From assembly GCF_026162645.1 (NCBI RefSeq), contig NZ_JAOTBE010000001.1, positions 62,001 to 126,000 on the forward strand: a stretch of DNA of 64,000 nt. Direction: 5' to 3'. A program made the position numbers and the translations under genes. The notes beneath the pieces are model-generated. The model worked only from the letters and a program-made list of their open reading frames with translations, had not been told where the DNA came from and ran no database searches. Positions 32,818 to 41,900 of the stretch are shown here, one piece after another (the stretch's first letter is position 1; every line of letters begins with the position of its first letter). Source of the DNA: Paracoccus rhizosphaerae. Its GTDB lineage: Bacteria > Pseudomonadota > Alphaproteobacteria > Rhodobacterales > Rhodobacteraceae.

Positions 32818-34902
32818 ATGTCCGTCACCTATCGCCGCGACGGCCGCATCGGCGTCATCACCATCGAGAATCCCCCGGTCAACGCGCTGTCGCAGGCGGT
32901 GCGGGCCGGCCTGATGCAGGCGGCGGCGGAATTCGCCGCCGACAACCGGGCGCAGGCGGGTGTGATCCTCTGCGCCGGGCGGACCTGGGTCGCCGGGGCC
33001 GACATTTCGGAATTCGGCAAGCCGCCGGCCGAGCCGTTCCTGCCGGACGTGATTGCCGCCATCGAGGGACTTGATAAGCCTGTCGTTGCGGCCCTGCACG
33101 GCACCGCCCTGGGCGGCGGCCTGGAACTGGCGCTTGGCGCGCATGCCCGTATCGCCGTCTCGAACGCACGGATGGGCCTGCCCGAGGTGACGCTTGGTCT
33201 GCTGCCTGGCGCTGGTGGAACGCAGCGCCTGCCGCGCCTGGTGGGGCTGGAGCCTGCGCTGAAGACGATTACCTCGGCCCGCCAGATCCCCGCGCCCGAG
33301 GCGGCAGATCTTGGCCTGATCGACCGCATCGCCGATGGCGATCTGACCTCTGCCGCCCTCGCGCTGGCCGAGGAACTGGCGGGGCAGGCGCCGCGCCGCA
33401 CGGGCGATCTGCCCGCACCCGCCGCCGATCCGGCGCTGGCCGAAGCGCTGAAGGCGAAGCTTGCGCGAACCGCGCGGGGGCAGATCGCTCAGGCCACCGC
33501 CGTCGATGCCGTGACCGAGGGGCTGTCGTTGCCCTTCGCCGAGGGGATGGCGATGGAACGCGCGGCCTTCCGCGCCCTCATGGACAGCCCGCAGCGCGCC
33601 GCCCTGATCCATGCCTTTTTCGCCGAACGCGCCGTCGGCCATCTGCCCCAGATCAAGGGCGTCGAGCCGCGCCCGCTGGACCGCATGGGCGTCATCGGCG
33701 GCGGCACGATGGGCGCGGGCATCGCCGTCGCAGCCCTGCTGGCGGGGCTGGACGTGACGCTGATCGAGCGCGACGCCGAGGCTGCGGCCAAGGCGCAGGC
33801 GACCGTTGCCAAGCTGCTGGACGGTTCCGTCAAGCGCGGCAAGCTGGAGGCCGCGCGCCGCGACGTGATCCTGTCGGACAGCTTCCGCACCGATACCGAC
33901 TATGCTGCCCTATCGCAGGCCGACCTGATCGTCGAGGCCGTCTTCGAGGCGATGGAGGTCAAGGAGCAGGTGTTCCGCGCGCTCGACCGCGTAGCGAAGC
34001 CGGGGGCGGTGCTGGCGACGAACACCTCTTATCTGGACGTGAACCGGATCGCCGATGCGACCGGCCGTCCGGCGGACGTGATCGGCCTGCATTTCTTCTC
34101 GCCCGCCCATGTCATGCGCCTGCTGGAGGTGGTGGTCGCCGACCGCACCGCACCCGAGGTCGTCGCGACCGGTTTCGCCCTGGCCAGGCGCCTGAAGAAG
34201 ATTGCCGTGCGCGCCGGGGTCTGCGACGGCTTCATCGGCAACCGCATCCTGTCGCATTACCGCGCGGCGGTGGACGCGATGGTGCTGGACGGGGCCTCGC
34301 CCTACCAGATCGACCGGGCGCTGGTGAATTTCGGGTTCGCGATGGGTCCCTACGCGGTGTCCGACCTAGCGGGTCTGGACATTGGCTACATGACCCGGCA
34401 GCGCAAGGCAGCCGACCGCCACCCGCGCGACCGCGTGCCGGTGTTTGCCGATCGTCTTTATGAACAGGGCCGCCTGGGGCGCAAGACCGGGCGCGGCTAC
34501 TACATCTATGGCGACGCCGCCCCGCAGGAGGACCCTGAACTGGCCCCGCTGCTGGACCGGGTCCGCGCCGATCTGGGCATCACCCCCCGCAGCTTCACCG
34601 ATAAGGAGATCGTCGCCCGCACCATGGCCGCCATGGTGAACGAGGCCGCGCGCGTCGTCGGCGACGGCACTGCGCTGCGTCCGCTGGACGTCGATGTGGT
34701 GATGCTGAACGGCTATGGCTTTCCGCGCTGGCGCGGCGGCCCGATGCACTGGGCCGACCGGCAGGGCCTGCGGGCGATCCTGGACGACATCCGCCGCTTT
34801 GCCGCCGAAGACAACCATTTCTGGCAGCCCGCCGACCTGCTTTGCGACCTTGTCGCTGGCGGTCGCAGCTTTGCCGATCTGAACGAAGGAACCAAGCCAT
34901 GA
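32818..34902 (+). CDS. Bifunctional enoyl-CoA hydratase/3-hydroxyacyl-CoA dehydrogenase (PimF/FadB-like)
   Basis: A 694-residue fusion. The N-terminal crotonase domain has VAGADISEFG and ALHGTALGGGLELALG. The NAD-binding domain starts near residue 285 with GVIGGGTMGAGIAVAAL, followed by two C-terminal dehydrogenase domains (DGFIGNRILSHYRAAVDAMV, GYGFPRWRGGPMHWAD). It performs the hydration and oxidation steps of beta-oxidation. Size and place in the gene order match PimF of the Rhodopseudomonas pimeloyl-CoA operon. Its stop overlaps the thiolase start (ATGA). Confidence 0.93.
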   Translation: MSVTYRRDGRIGVITIENPPVNALSQAVRAGLMQAAAEFAADNRAQAGVILCAGRTWVAGADISEFGKPPAEPFLPDVIAAIEGLDKPVVAALHGTALGGGLELALGAHARIAVSNARMGLPEVTLGLLPGAGGTQRLPRLVGLEPALKTITSARQIPAPEAADLGLIDRIADGDLTSAALALAEELAGQAPRRTGDLPAPAADPALAEALKAKLARTARGQIAQATAVDAVTEGLSLPFAEGMAMERAAFRALMDSPQRAALIHAFFAERAVGHLPQIKGVEPRPLDRMGVIGGGTMGAGIAVAALLAGLDVTLIERDAEAAAKAQATVAKLLDGSVKRGKLEAARRDVILSDSFRTDTDYAALSQADLIVEAVFEAMEVKEQVFRALDRVAKPGAVLATNTSYLDVNRIADATGRPADVIGLHFFSPAHVMRLLEVVVADRTAPEVVATGFALARRLKKIAVRAGVCDGFIGNRILSHYRAAVDAMVLDGASPYQIDRALVNFGFAMGPYAVSDLAGLDIGYMTRQRKAADRHPRDRVPVFADRLYEQGRLGRKTGRGYYIYGDAAPQEDPELAPLLDRVRADLGITPRSFTDKEIVARTMAAMVNEAARVVGDGTALRPLDVDVVMLNGYGFPRWRGGPMHWADRQGLRAILDDIRRFAAEDNHFWQPADLLCDLVAGGRSFADLNEGTKP

Positions 34903-36074
34903 AGCAACCCGTCATCGTCCAGGCCGCCCGCACCGGCATCGGCAAGGCCAAGCGCGGCGCCTTCAACATGACCCACGGCGCGGTCATGGCCGGCGCCACC
35001 GCGCGCGCCGTCGTCGACCGCGCCGGCATCGACCCCGCGCTGATCGAGGACAGCATCTGGGGCTGCGGCTATCCGGAATATGTCACCGGCGGGAATATCG
35101 GCCGTCAGGCTGTGATCCGCGCGGGCCTGCCCGACAGCATCGCCGGCGCCACGGTCAACCGTTTCTGCGGATCGGGCCTGCACGCTCTGGCGATGGCCGC
35201 GCAGATGGTCGCGCATGAAGGCGCACGCGCCGTGCTGACCGGCGGGGTCGAGAGCATATCCCTGATCCAGCCGCCGGTACGCCATTCGCGCGAGGCCTGG
35301 ATCGAGGCGAACCGCCCGGACCTCTACATGAGCATGATCGAGACCGCCGACAACGTGGCGGCCCGTTACGGCATCAGTCGCGAGGCGCAGGACGAATACG
35401 CCGTCCAGTCGCAGGCCCGCACCGCCGCCGCGCAGGAGGCCGGCGTCTTCGCCGACGAGATCATTCCGCTGACCGTCACCATGTCTGTCACCGACAAGGC
35501 CACCGGCGAAACCTCGGAACGCGAGGTGACCATCGCCGCCGATGAGGGCAACCGCCCCGGCACCACGCTGGATGCGCTGTCGCGGCTGGAGCCGGTGCGG
35601 GGCCCTGGCAACTTCGTCACCGCCGGAAATGCCTCGCAACTGTCGGACGGGGCGGCGGCGCTTCTGGTCATGGATGCCGACCTGGCCGCGGCCGAAGGGC
35701 TGGAGCCGCTTGGCGCCTTCCGCGGCTTTGCCGTCGCGGGCTGCGCGCCAGACGAGATGGGCATCGGCCCCGTCCTGGCTGTCCCGCGCCTGCTGGAGCG
35801 CCACGGCCTTCGTGTCGACGACATCGACCTGTGGGAACTGAACGAAGCCTTCGCCAGCCAGTGCCTTTACTGCCGCGATACGCTTGGCATCGATCCGGCG
35901 AAGTACAACGTCAACGGCGGCGCGATCTCCATCGGCCACCCCTTCGGCATGACCGGCGCCCGCACCGCCGGCCACCTGCTGCGCGAAGGCCGCAGGCGCG
36001 GTGCGAAATGGGGTGTCGTCACCATGTGCGTCGGCGGCGGCCAAGGCGCGGCCGGACTTCTGGAGATCTTCTGA
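34899..36074 (+). CDS. Acetyl-CoA acyltransferase/thiolase (PimB-like)
   Basis: A 391-residue thiolase. The active-site cysteine lies in VNRFCGSGLHALAMAAQ near residue 90. The C-terminal histidine and cysteine motifs are NGGAISIGHPFGMTGAR and GVVTMCVGGGQG. It cleaves the 3-ketoacyl-CoA made by the preceding enzyme, releasing acetyl-CoA. It overlaps its neighbours on both sides (ATGA and TGATG), so the whole set is translationally coupled. Confidence 0.94.
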   Translation: MKQPVIVQAARTGIGKAKRGAFNMTHGAVMAGATARAVVDRAGIDPALIEDSIWGCGYPEYVTGGNIGRQAVIRAGLPDSIAGATVNRFCGSGLHALAMAAQMVAHEGARAVLTGGVESISLIQPPVRHSREAWIEANRPDLYMSMIETADNVAARYGISREAQDEYAVQSQARTAAAQEAGVFADEIIPLTVTMSVTDKATGETSEREVTIAADEGNRPGTTLDALSRLEPVRGPGNFVTAGNASQLSDGAAALLVMDADLAAAEGLEPLGAFRGFAVAGCAPDEMGIGPVLAVPRLLERHGLRVDDIDLWELNEAFASQCLYCRDTLGIDPAKYNVNGGAISIGHPFGMTGARTAGHLLREGRRRGAKWGVVTMCVGGGQGAAGLLEIF

Positions 36075-37258
36075 TGGACATGCGTTTCACCCCCGACGAA
36101 CTGGCGTTCCGCGACAAGGTCCGCGCCTTCCTGCAGGCCGACCTGGACCCCGACCTGGCCCGCAAGGTCCGCCTGCACCAGCCCCTGACCAAGGCCGAGA
36201 TGGAGGGCTGGCACGCCAAGCTGAACGCGCAGGGCTGGCTGGCCGGCAACTGGCCCACCAAATTCGGCGGCGCCGGCTGGACCGCCATCCAGCGCCACAT
36301 CTTCGAGGAGGAATCCGCCCGCGCCCATGCGCCCCGCGTCGTGCCCTTCGGCATCGCGATGCTGGGACCGGTCCTGCAGAAGTTCGGGTCAAAGGAACAG
36401 CAGGACCATTGGCTGCCGCGCATCCTCAATGGCGACGACTGGTGGTGCCAGGGCTATTCGGAACCCGGGGCCGGGTCGGACCTTGCCGGCCTGCGCTGCC
36501 GGGCCGAACGCCAAGGCGACCATTACGTCGTGAACGGTCAGAAAACCTGGACGACCCTTGGCCAGCACGCCAACATGATCTTCTGCCTGGTCCGCACCTC
36601 GACCGAGGGCAAGAAGCAGGAGGGGATCAGCTTCCTTCTGATCGACATGACGACGCCCGGCGTCACCGTCCGCCCCATCATCCTGCTGGACGGCACCGCC
36701 GAGGTGAACGAGGTGTTCTTCGACGACGTGAAGGTGCCGGTGGAAAACCTGGTGGGCGAGGAAAACCAGGGCTGGACCTATGCGAAATACCTGCTGACGC
36801 ATGAACGTACCAACATCGCGGGCGTGGGCTTTGCGACGGCCGCGCTGGAAAACCTGAAGCGGGTGGCGCAGGCACAGGTCCATCGGGGCCGACCGCTGGC
36901 CCAGGACCCGCTGTTCGCGGCCGAGATTGCCTTGGTCGAGATCGACCTGATGGCCATGTCGACGACCAACCTGCGGATGCTGTCCGCCGCCGCCCAGGGC
37001 CAGGCGCCCGGGATCGAGAGCAGCATGCTCAAGATCAAGGGCACCCAGATCCGCCAGCGGCTGGATGCCCTGACCCGCCGCGCCTATGGCGGCTGGGCGA
37101 TGGCGCTGCCCGCGTCCGGGAACGAAGGCGAGCCCGAGGAGGCCGATGAGGTTCTGTCGGCCACAGCCACCTGGCTGAACAACCGCAAGCTGTCGATCTA
37201 TGGCGGCTCGAACGAGATCCAGCGCAGCATCATCGCTGGCGCCTTGGCGAAAGGGTGA
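36074..37258 (+). CDS. Acyl-CoA dehydrogenase, large subunit (PimC-like)
   Basis: A 394-residue FAD enzyme. WCQGYSEPGAGSDLAGLR and VNGQKTWTTLGQHAN are the flavin and substrate regions. The C-terminal IYGGSNEIQRSI has glycine where medium-chain dehydrogenases carry the catalytic glutamate. E244 in THERTNIAG aligns with the catalytic position of isovaleryl- and long-chain-type enzymes, so it may serve instead (inference). The next gene is a second, shorter acyl-CoA dehydrogenase, so a heteromeric enzyme like PimCD is likely. The start is the ATG overlapping the thiolase stop. Confidence 0.92.
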   Translation: MDMRFTPDELAFRDKVRAFLQADLDPDLARKVRLHQPLTKAEMEGWHAKLNAQGWLAGNWPTKFGGAGWTAIQRHIFEEESARAHAPRVVPFGIAMLGPVLQKFGSKEQQDHWLPRILNGDDWWCQGYSEPGAGSDLAGLRCRAERQGDHYVVNGQKTWTTLGQHANMIFCLVRTSTEGKKQEGISFLLIDMTTPGVTVRPIILLDGTAEVNEVFFDDVKVPVENLVGEENQGWTYAKYLLTHERTNIAGVGFATAALENLKRVAQAQVHRGRPLAQDPLFAAEIALVEIDLMAMSTTNLRMLSAAAQGQAPGIESSMLKIKGTQIRQRLDALTRRAYGGWAMALPASGNEGEPEEADEVLSATATWLNNRKLSIYGGSNEIQRSIIAGALAKG

Positions 37259-37262
37259 TCCG

Positions 37263-38261
37263 ATGGATTTCCAGCTTTCCGACGACCACCGCATGCTGCA
37301 GGACAGCCTGCGCGGCATCCTGACCCGCCATTCCGGCGACGCCCTCTGGCCAGCGCTGGTCGAGGCGGGCGTCCCGGCTGCCCTGCTGACCGAGGACGAG
37401 GGCGGCTTCGACGGCTCGGGGGCCGCGATCGCGCTGATCTTCGAGGAGATGGGCCGCGCCGGTGTGGCGCTGCCGCTGACCGGAACGATGATCGGCGCCG
37501 CCGCCATGGCGCAGGCGGGCCGGCCGGCCGAGGACGGCGCCATCGTCGCCTTCGCCGATGCCGAACCGGGCACCAGGTATGACCGCGGCGTGGCGATCCG
37601 CGCCGAGGGCGACAGGCTGACCGGCCGCAAGACCATGATCGCCGGGGCCGAGGATGCCACCGCCATCGTCGTCACCACCGCCGACGCCCTGTGGCTGGTC
37701 CAGCCGGGCGCCGAGGGCCTGTCGATGCGGGGCTATCCGCTGATCGACGGACAGCGGGGCGCGGATCTGGAGCTTGACGCGACGCCCGCGCTGCGCCTTG
37801 GCGGTCTGGCCGATTTCGGGGTCGTGCTGTCGCGCGGCGTGTTGGCCCATGCGGCGCTGGCGCTTGGCACGATCACGGCGGCGGTGGACCTGACGATGGA
37901 CTATTTGCGCACGCGCAAGCAGTTCGGCCAGCCGCTGATGTCATTCCAGGCGCTGGCCCACCGCGCCGCCGATCTGGCGGTCGAGGTCGAGCAGGCTCGA
38001 TCCGCCGTCGTCAACCTGGCGGGGCACCTGACTGACGACACGCCCCTGCGCGACCGTCATCTGCAGGCTTGCAAAGTCACCGTCGGCCGTGTCGCGCGCC
38101 TGGTCGCCGAGGAAGCCATCCAGCTGCACGGCGGCATCGGCATGACCGAGGAATACGCGCTGGCCGCGATGGTGCGCCGGCTTCTGGCCGCCGACGCCGC
38201 GATGGGCGACGCCGACTGGCACCTGGAGCGGTTTGCCCTGGGTGAGCCCGCATGGGCGTGA
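37263..38261 (+). CDS. Acyl-CoA dehydrogenase, small subunit (PimD-like)
   Basis: A 332-residue acyl-CoA dehydrogenase-like protein, shorter and more divergent than its neighbour. The N-terminal helical domain (LSDDHRMLQDSLRGILTRHS), a reduced middle domain, and the C-terminal DYLRTRKQFGQPLMSFQALA with QLHGGIGMTEEYALAAMVRR are visible. Such partners form alpha2beta2 dehydrogenases in pimelate and steroid side-chain degradation. It starts four bases after pimC-like. It ends with a 10-base overlap into the thioesterase gene, an unusually long overlap for this operon. Confidence 0.9.
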   Translation: MDFQLSDDHRMLQDSLRGILTRHSGDALWPALVEAGVPAALLTEDEGGFDGSGAAIALIFEEMGRAGVALPLTGTMIGAAAMAQAGRPAEDGAIVAFADAEPGTRYDRGVAIRAEGDRLTGRKTMIAGAEDATAIVVTTADALWLVQPGAEGLSMRGYPLIDGQRGADLELDATPALRLGGLADFGVVLSRGVLAHAALALGTITAAVDLTMDYLRTRKQFGQPLMSFQALAHRAADLAVEVEQARSAVVNLAGHLTDDTPLRDRHLQACKVTVGRVARLVAEEAIQLHGGIGMTEEYALAAMVRRLLAADAAMGDADWHLERFALGEPAWA

Positions 38262-38656
38262 TCCGGGATGAGACCGGCACGCAGCGGCTGATCGGCTATG
38301 ATCTGGACGTGGGGCAGGGGGACGGCATTGCGCGCTGCCGGTTGCGGCTGGACGACCGGCACCTGAACCGCCAGGGCATTCTGCATGGCGGTCTGGCCGC
38401 GACGCTGCTGGACAGTGCAATGGGCGCGACGGGCAGCCTGACGGTGGATGCAAGCGGCCGCCACCCCTTCACCACGCTGTCGCTGACCGTGAACTATCTG
38501 GCGTCCGGCCGCCCCGGCGCGGTCGAGGCCACGGGCCGCATCACCGGCGGCGGCCGCGCGACCCTGTTCATCGAGGGCGAGTTGCGCCATGAGGATGGCA
38601 CGCTGATCGCCACCGCGACCGGCGTCTTCCGCAAGTCCCGACAGGAGCCCGCATGA
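38252..38656 (+). CDS. PaaI-family hotdog thioesterase
   Basis: A 134-residue hotdog-fold protein with the motif NRQGILHGGLAATLLDSAMG near residues 34-53 and FTTLSLTVNYLASGRPG. It is expected to hydrolyse a dead-end or accumulating acyl-CoA and free CoA. This gene is an addition to the six-gene pim set. It overlaps the preceding dehydrogenase by 10 bases and the following hydratase by 4 (ATGA). Confidence 0.88.
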   Translation: MGVIRDETGTQRLIGYDLDVGQGDGIARCRLRLDDRHLNRQGILHGGLAATLLDSAMGATGSLTVDASGRHPFTTLSLTVNYLASGRPGAVEATGRITGGGRATLFIEGELRHEDGTLIATATGVFRKSRQEPA

Positions 38657-39462
38657 CCGCCCTCACCAATCCGCATTGCGAAATCAGTGATCTCGGCGAC
38701 CGCCTTGTGGTCGAGAACCGCAACGCCGCCCGCCGCAACGCCCTCACGCCCGAATTCTATGACGGCCTGCACCAGGCGCTGCGCATGGCCGCGGACGAGC
38801 CTCGCATCGGTGCGGTGATCGTCATGGGCGAGGGAGATTTCTTCTGCGCCGGTGGCGATCTGAACATGCTGATCACCGCCCAGCAGATGAGCGCTGACGA
38901 CCGCCGCGACCGGATCGACGCGCTGAACGACCTGATCCGCGCCGTCATCCGCTGCCCGCGCCCTGTCATCGCCGTGGTCGAAGGCGGCGCGGCGGGTGCG
39001 GGACTGTCGCTGGCGCTGGCCTGCGACATGGTGATCGCGGCCAAGGAGTCAAAGTTCACGGCCGCCTATGTCAATGCGGGCCTGGTGCCTGATGGCGGGC
39101 TGACGGCGGCGCTGGCAGCGGGCATGCCGCCGCAGATGGCCGCGCAGATGGCGCTGACCGGTCAGTCCGTCACAGCCGAACGGCTGTACGCCCTGGGCCT
39201 GATTACTGAGCTGACCGGACCGGGCGAGGCGATCATGGCCGCGATGGCGCTGGCCGACCGGCTGGCGCAAGGGCCGGCCGAAGCGCAGGCAGCGATCAAG
39301 CGCCTGCTGACCAGCGCGCGGACGACGCTGCTGGAAACGCAGCTGACTGCCGAACGCGACGCCATGGCCGATGCGCTTGCCGCCCCCGAGGCGGCCGAGG
39401 GCATCAGCGCCTTCCTGGGCAAGCGCGCCCCCGATTTCAGACGACTGCGCGAGGCAACATGA
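38653..39462 (+). CDS. Enoyl-CoA hydratase/isomerase family protein (PimE-like)
   Basis: A 269-residue crotonase-fold protein. The oxyanion-hole region is FFCAGGDLNMLI, followed by VEGGAAGAGLSLALACDMVI. The residues after KFTAAYVNAGLVPDGGLT include the acidic and proline/aspartate positions seen in hydratases or isomerases. It may handle a substrate the fused hydratase cannot, such as a branched, double-bond-shifted or ring-derived acyl-CoA. The exact reaction is not resolvable. It lies between thioesterase and ligase with 4-base overlaps on both sides. Confidence 0.9.
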   Translation: MTALTNPHCEISDLGDRLVVENRNAARRNALTPEFYDGLHQALRMAADEPRIGAVIVMGEGDFFCAGGDLNMLITAQQMSADDRRDRIDALNDLIRAVIRCPRPVIAVVEGGAAGAGLSLALACDMVIAAKESKFTAAYVNAGLVPDGGLTAALAAGMPPQMAAQMALTGQSVTAERLYALGLITELTGPGEAIMAAMALADRLAQGPAEAQAAIKRLLTSARTTLLETQLTAERDAMADALAAPEAAEGISAFLGKRAPDFRRLREAT

Positions 39463-40979
39463 CTGAAGTGACCCGCATCCACCAGCTGTTCGACCAGGCC
39501 TGCGCGGCCCACCCGGACCGTCCCGCGCTGACCGACTGGACGGGGGCCACCCTGACCTATGCTGCACTGGACGCGCTGGTCAATGCGACCGTGGGCGACC
39601 TTCGCGCCCGCGGCCTCCGCCCCGGCGACCGGCTGCTGGTGGTGTCGGAAAACGCCGCGCCGGTGGCCATCCTGCTGTTGGCGGCCAGCCGCATGGATGC
39701 GGTCGCGGTTCCGGTGAATGCCCGCATGACCGGTCACGAACTGGCGCGGATCACGGCGCATACCGATCCGCGCCTGGTGCTTCACCTGTCGGACGTCAGC
39801 CCCGCCGCCCGCGCCCATGCCGAGGCCGCAGCGGCGCGCCCCCTGACCTTGGCGGGCGCGTCGCTGCACGTTGAGGGCCCCTTCGACTGCGCTCCTGAAA
39901 GTGTCGAGCCGGATGCGGACATGACGGCGGTGATCCTCTATACGACCGGCACCACGGGCATGCCCAAGGGGGTGATGCTGACGCATGGCAACCTGATCTT
40001 CGGCGGGCGCTCCTCTGCCCGGCTGCGCGACATCGTGCCCGACGACGTGATCTACGGTGTGCTGCCGCTGACGCATGTCTTCGGCCTGACCTCGATGCTC
40101 TGCGCCGGGCTGTCGGCGGGGGCGCATGTGCGGCTGGTGCCGCGCTTTTCGGCCGCCGCCACGCTGGACGCGCTGCAGGCGGGGGTGACGGTGCTGCCCG
40201 CGGTGCCGCAGATGCACGCCGCCATCATGGCCGAGGCCCGCAGCCGCGGTCAGGACCGGCTGGACGGCCTGCGCTATGTCAGCAGCGGAGCCGCGCCCCT
40301 GGACCCCGACTGGAAGCGCCGGGCAGAGGCCTTTTATGGCATCGCTCTGCAGAACGGCTACGGGATGACGGAAACTACGGCTGGCGTGACGATCACCACC
40401 AATGTCAAGGGCGATCCCGACCCGTCGGCCGGCCATCCGCTGCCGGGGGTCCAGATCGCGCTGGACGAAACAGTGGGCCGCGAACCCGGCACCGGAGAGG
40501 TGCTGACCCGCGGCCCGCATGTCATGCGCGGCTATTTTCGCAACCCCGAGGCGACGGCTCAGGTGCTTGATGCCGATGGTTGGATGCATACGGGCGATCT
40601 GGGCCGCATCGACGATCTGGGCCGCTTGCACATTGTCGGGCGCAGCAAGGAGTTGATCATCCGCGGCGGCTTCAACGTCTATCCGCCCGAGGTCGAGGCC
40701 GCGCTGAACGACCACCCGGCAGTCCTGCAGGCGGCGGTGATCGGACGCAAGCGCGATGGCGGCGACGAGGATGTGCTGGCCTTCTGCCAGCTGGTCGCCC
40801 CCGGCAGCGTCACGGCCGAGGCGCTGGCCGAACACGCTGCGGCACGGCTGTCGGCCTACAAGCGGCCCACGCAGATATTCCTGACTGGACCCCTGCCGGC
40901 GGCGGCGACGGGAAAGGTGCTCAAGCACCTGCTGCTGGACCATTTCGCCGCCCTTCTGGCGGACAAGGCCCGTTCGTAA
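39459..40979 (+). CDS. Acyl-CoA ligase, class I adenylate-forming (PimA-like)
   Basis: A 506-residue enzyme that makes the acyl-CoA entering the pathway. The P-loop motif is LYTTGTTGMPKGVMLTHGN near residue 165. GYGMTETTAG, HTGDLGRID and the hinge GRSKELIIRGGFNVYPPEVE follow. The catalytic lysine lies in TGKVLKH. It is the last gene of the operon and ends 11 bases from the convergent HutC-type regulator. Length and position fit a pimeloyl-CoA ligase-like enzyme, but chain or ring specificity is unknown. Confidence 0.92.
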   Translation: MTEVTRIHQLFDQACAAHPDRPALTDWTGATLTYAALDALVNATVGDLRARGLRPGDRLLVVSENAAPVAILLLAASRMDAVAVPVNARMTGHELARITAHTDPRLVLHLSDVSPAARAHAEAAAARPLTLAGASLHVEGPFDCAPESVEPDADMTAVILYTTGTTGMPKGVMLTHGNLIFGGRSSARLRDIVPDDVIYGVLPLTHVFGLTSMLCAGLSAGAHVRLVPRFSAAATLDALQAGVTVLPAVPQMHAAIMAEARSRGQDRLDGLRYVSSGAAPLDPDWKRRAEAFYGIALQNGYGMTETTAGVTITTNVKGDPDPSAGHPLPGVQIALDETVGREPGTGEVLTRGPHVMRGYFRNPEATAQVLDADGWMHTGDLGRIDDLGRLHIVGRSKELIIRGGFNVYPPEVEAALNDHPAVLQAAVIGRKRDGGDEDVLAFCQLVAPGSVTAEALAEHAAARLSAYKRPTQIFLTGPLPAAATGKVLKHLLLDHFAALLADKARS

Positions 40980-40989
40980 CGGCCGCTCG

Positions 40990-41745
40990 CTAGATGTCGA
41001 AGATCAAGCGGTGTTTGGGCGGATAGAAGTGCCGAGCGAAGGACACGGGGATGCCGTGCAGCGTGTTCACCCGCTCGATCGTCAGGACCGGGGTGCCCGG
41101 ATTGATCTCCAGGCTGCGGGCGGAGTGATCGTCGGCGGCCTCGGCGATGATCGACACGTCGCTCTGCGTGACGGGAAGGTTACGCGAAAGCCATTCCTGC
41201 GGCGGCTCCGATGCGAAGACATCGGCCGCTGGCAGGTCGGCCACGCGCGGGTTCAGCCAGATCGCCTCGCAGCAATGCGGCCGGTCGCCTGCCGAGAAGC
41301 GCGACAGGACAAGCAGCAGCGGTTCGTCCGCGGTGACCTGCAGCGCCCGCATCGCGGCCTGGCTCGGCATGGCGGGTTCACAGCTGGTCAGCGCATAGCT
41401 GGGGGTGGCGCCAAGGGCCTCGATCTCGTCCCGGATCGTCGGCAGGCGCAGCGTGGTGCGGCGGGCCGAGCTGGCGGTCACGCGCGTACCGACCTTGCGG
41501 CGACGCTCGATGATGCCGCTATCGGCCAGCTCGCGCAGCGCACGGTTCACGGTGGCGCGGGCGCAGCCCAGTTCGACAGCCAGCGTCTGTTCGGTCGGAA
41601 TCAGTTCACCCGGCGGCCACTCGCCCGAGCGGATTCGCTGCAGCACCTCGGCATGGATGGCCTGCCACGTATTCAAGCGCTTGCGCTGCACATGAGGCCT
41701 CGGAAATCGGACCAGAGGCGGAGGGCCTGCGGGCATGGTTACCAT
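40990..41745 (-). CDS. GntR-family regulator, HutC subfamily
   Basis: A 251-residue regulator with an N-terminal winged helix (QAIHAEVLQRIRSGEWPPGE, IPTEQTLAVELGCARATVNR) and a C-terminal UTRA effector domain (LTIERVNTLHGIPVSFARHF). The HutC subfamily often senses histidine-pathway acids or sugars, but no hut genes are nearby. It is divergent from the MFS transporter at 41901 and convergent with the ligase. Control of the MFS gene and itself is the simplest reading. Confidence 0.9.
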   Translation of the reverse strand: MVTMPAGPPPLVRFPRPHVQRKRLNTWQAIHAEVLQRIRSGEWPPGELIPTEQTLAVELGCARATVNRALRELADSGIIERRRKVGTRVTASSARRTTLRLPTIRDEIEALGATPSYALTSCEPAMPSQAAMRALQVTADEPLLLVLSRFSAGDRPHCCEAIWLNPRVADLPAADVFASEPPQEWLSRNLPVTQSDVSIIAEAADDHSARSLEINPGTPVLTIERVNTLHGIPVSFARHFYPPKHRLIFDI

Positions 41746-41803
41746 TTGAACTACTCTTTACCGAACGACATAATTTAAGGGCATGCCCGGATATTCCGCC
41801 AGT

Positions 41804-41817
41804 TGTCCAAATCGACA
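41804..41817. promoter_or_regulatory. Possible HutC-type operator
   Basis: TGTC-CAAATC-GACA, an inverted repeat with 4-base arms, in the 155-base gap between the divergent regulator and MFS genes. A separate 10-base palindrome GGGCATGCCC lies at 41779-41788. GntR regulators bind short dyads in such gaps. The arms are short, so chance is a serious alternative. Confidence 0.3.
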
Positions 41818-41900
41818 TGACCGCCCCGGCCACGGCTTGCCATCACGGGCGTTTGGCGGTCAGGTGGCGGCGCAGTTTCAGGGTGCAGGACGGGCGGGAC

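Noticed and set aside
39162..40943. A 593-codon open frame opposite the hydratase and ligase genes
   Set aside because: It is a shadow of two well-supported plus-strand genes, with biased composition and no recognisable domain.
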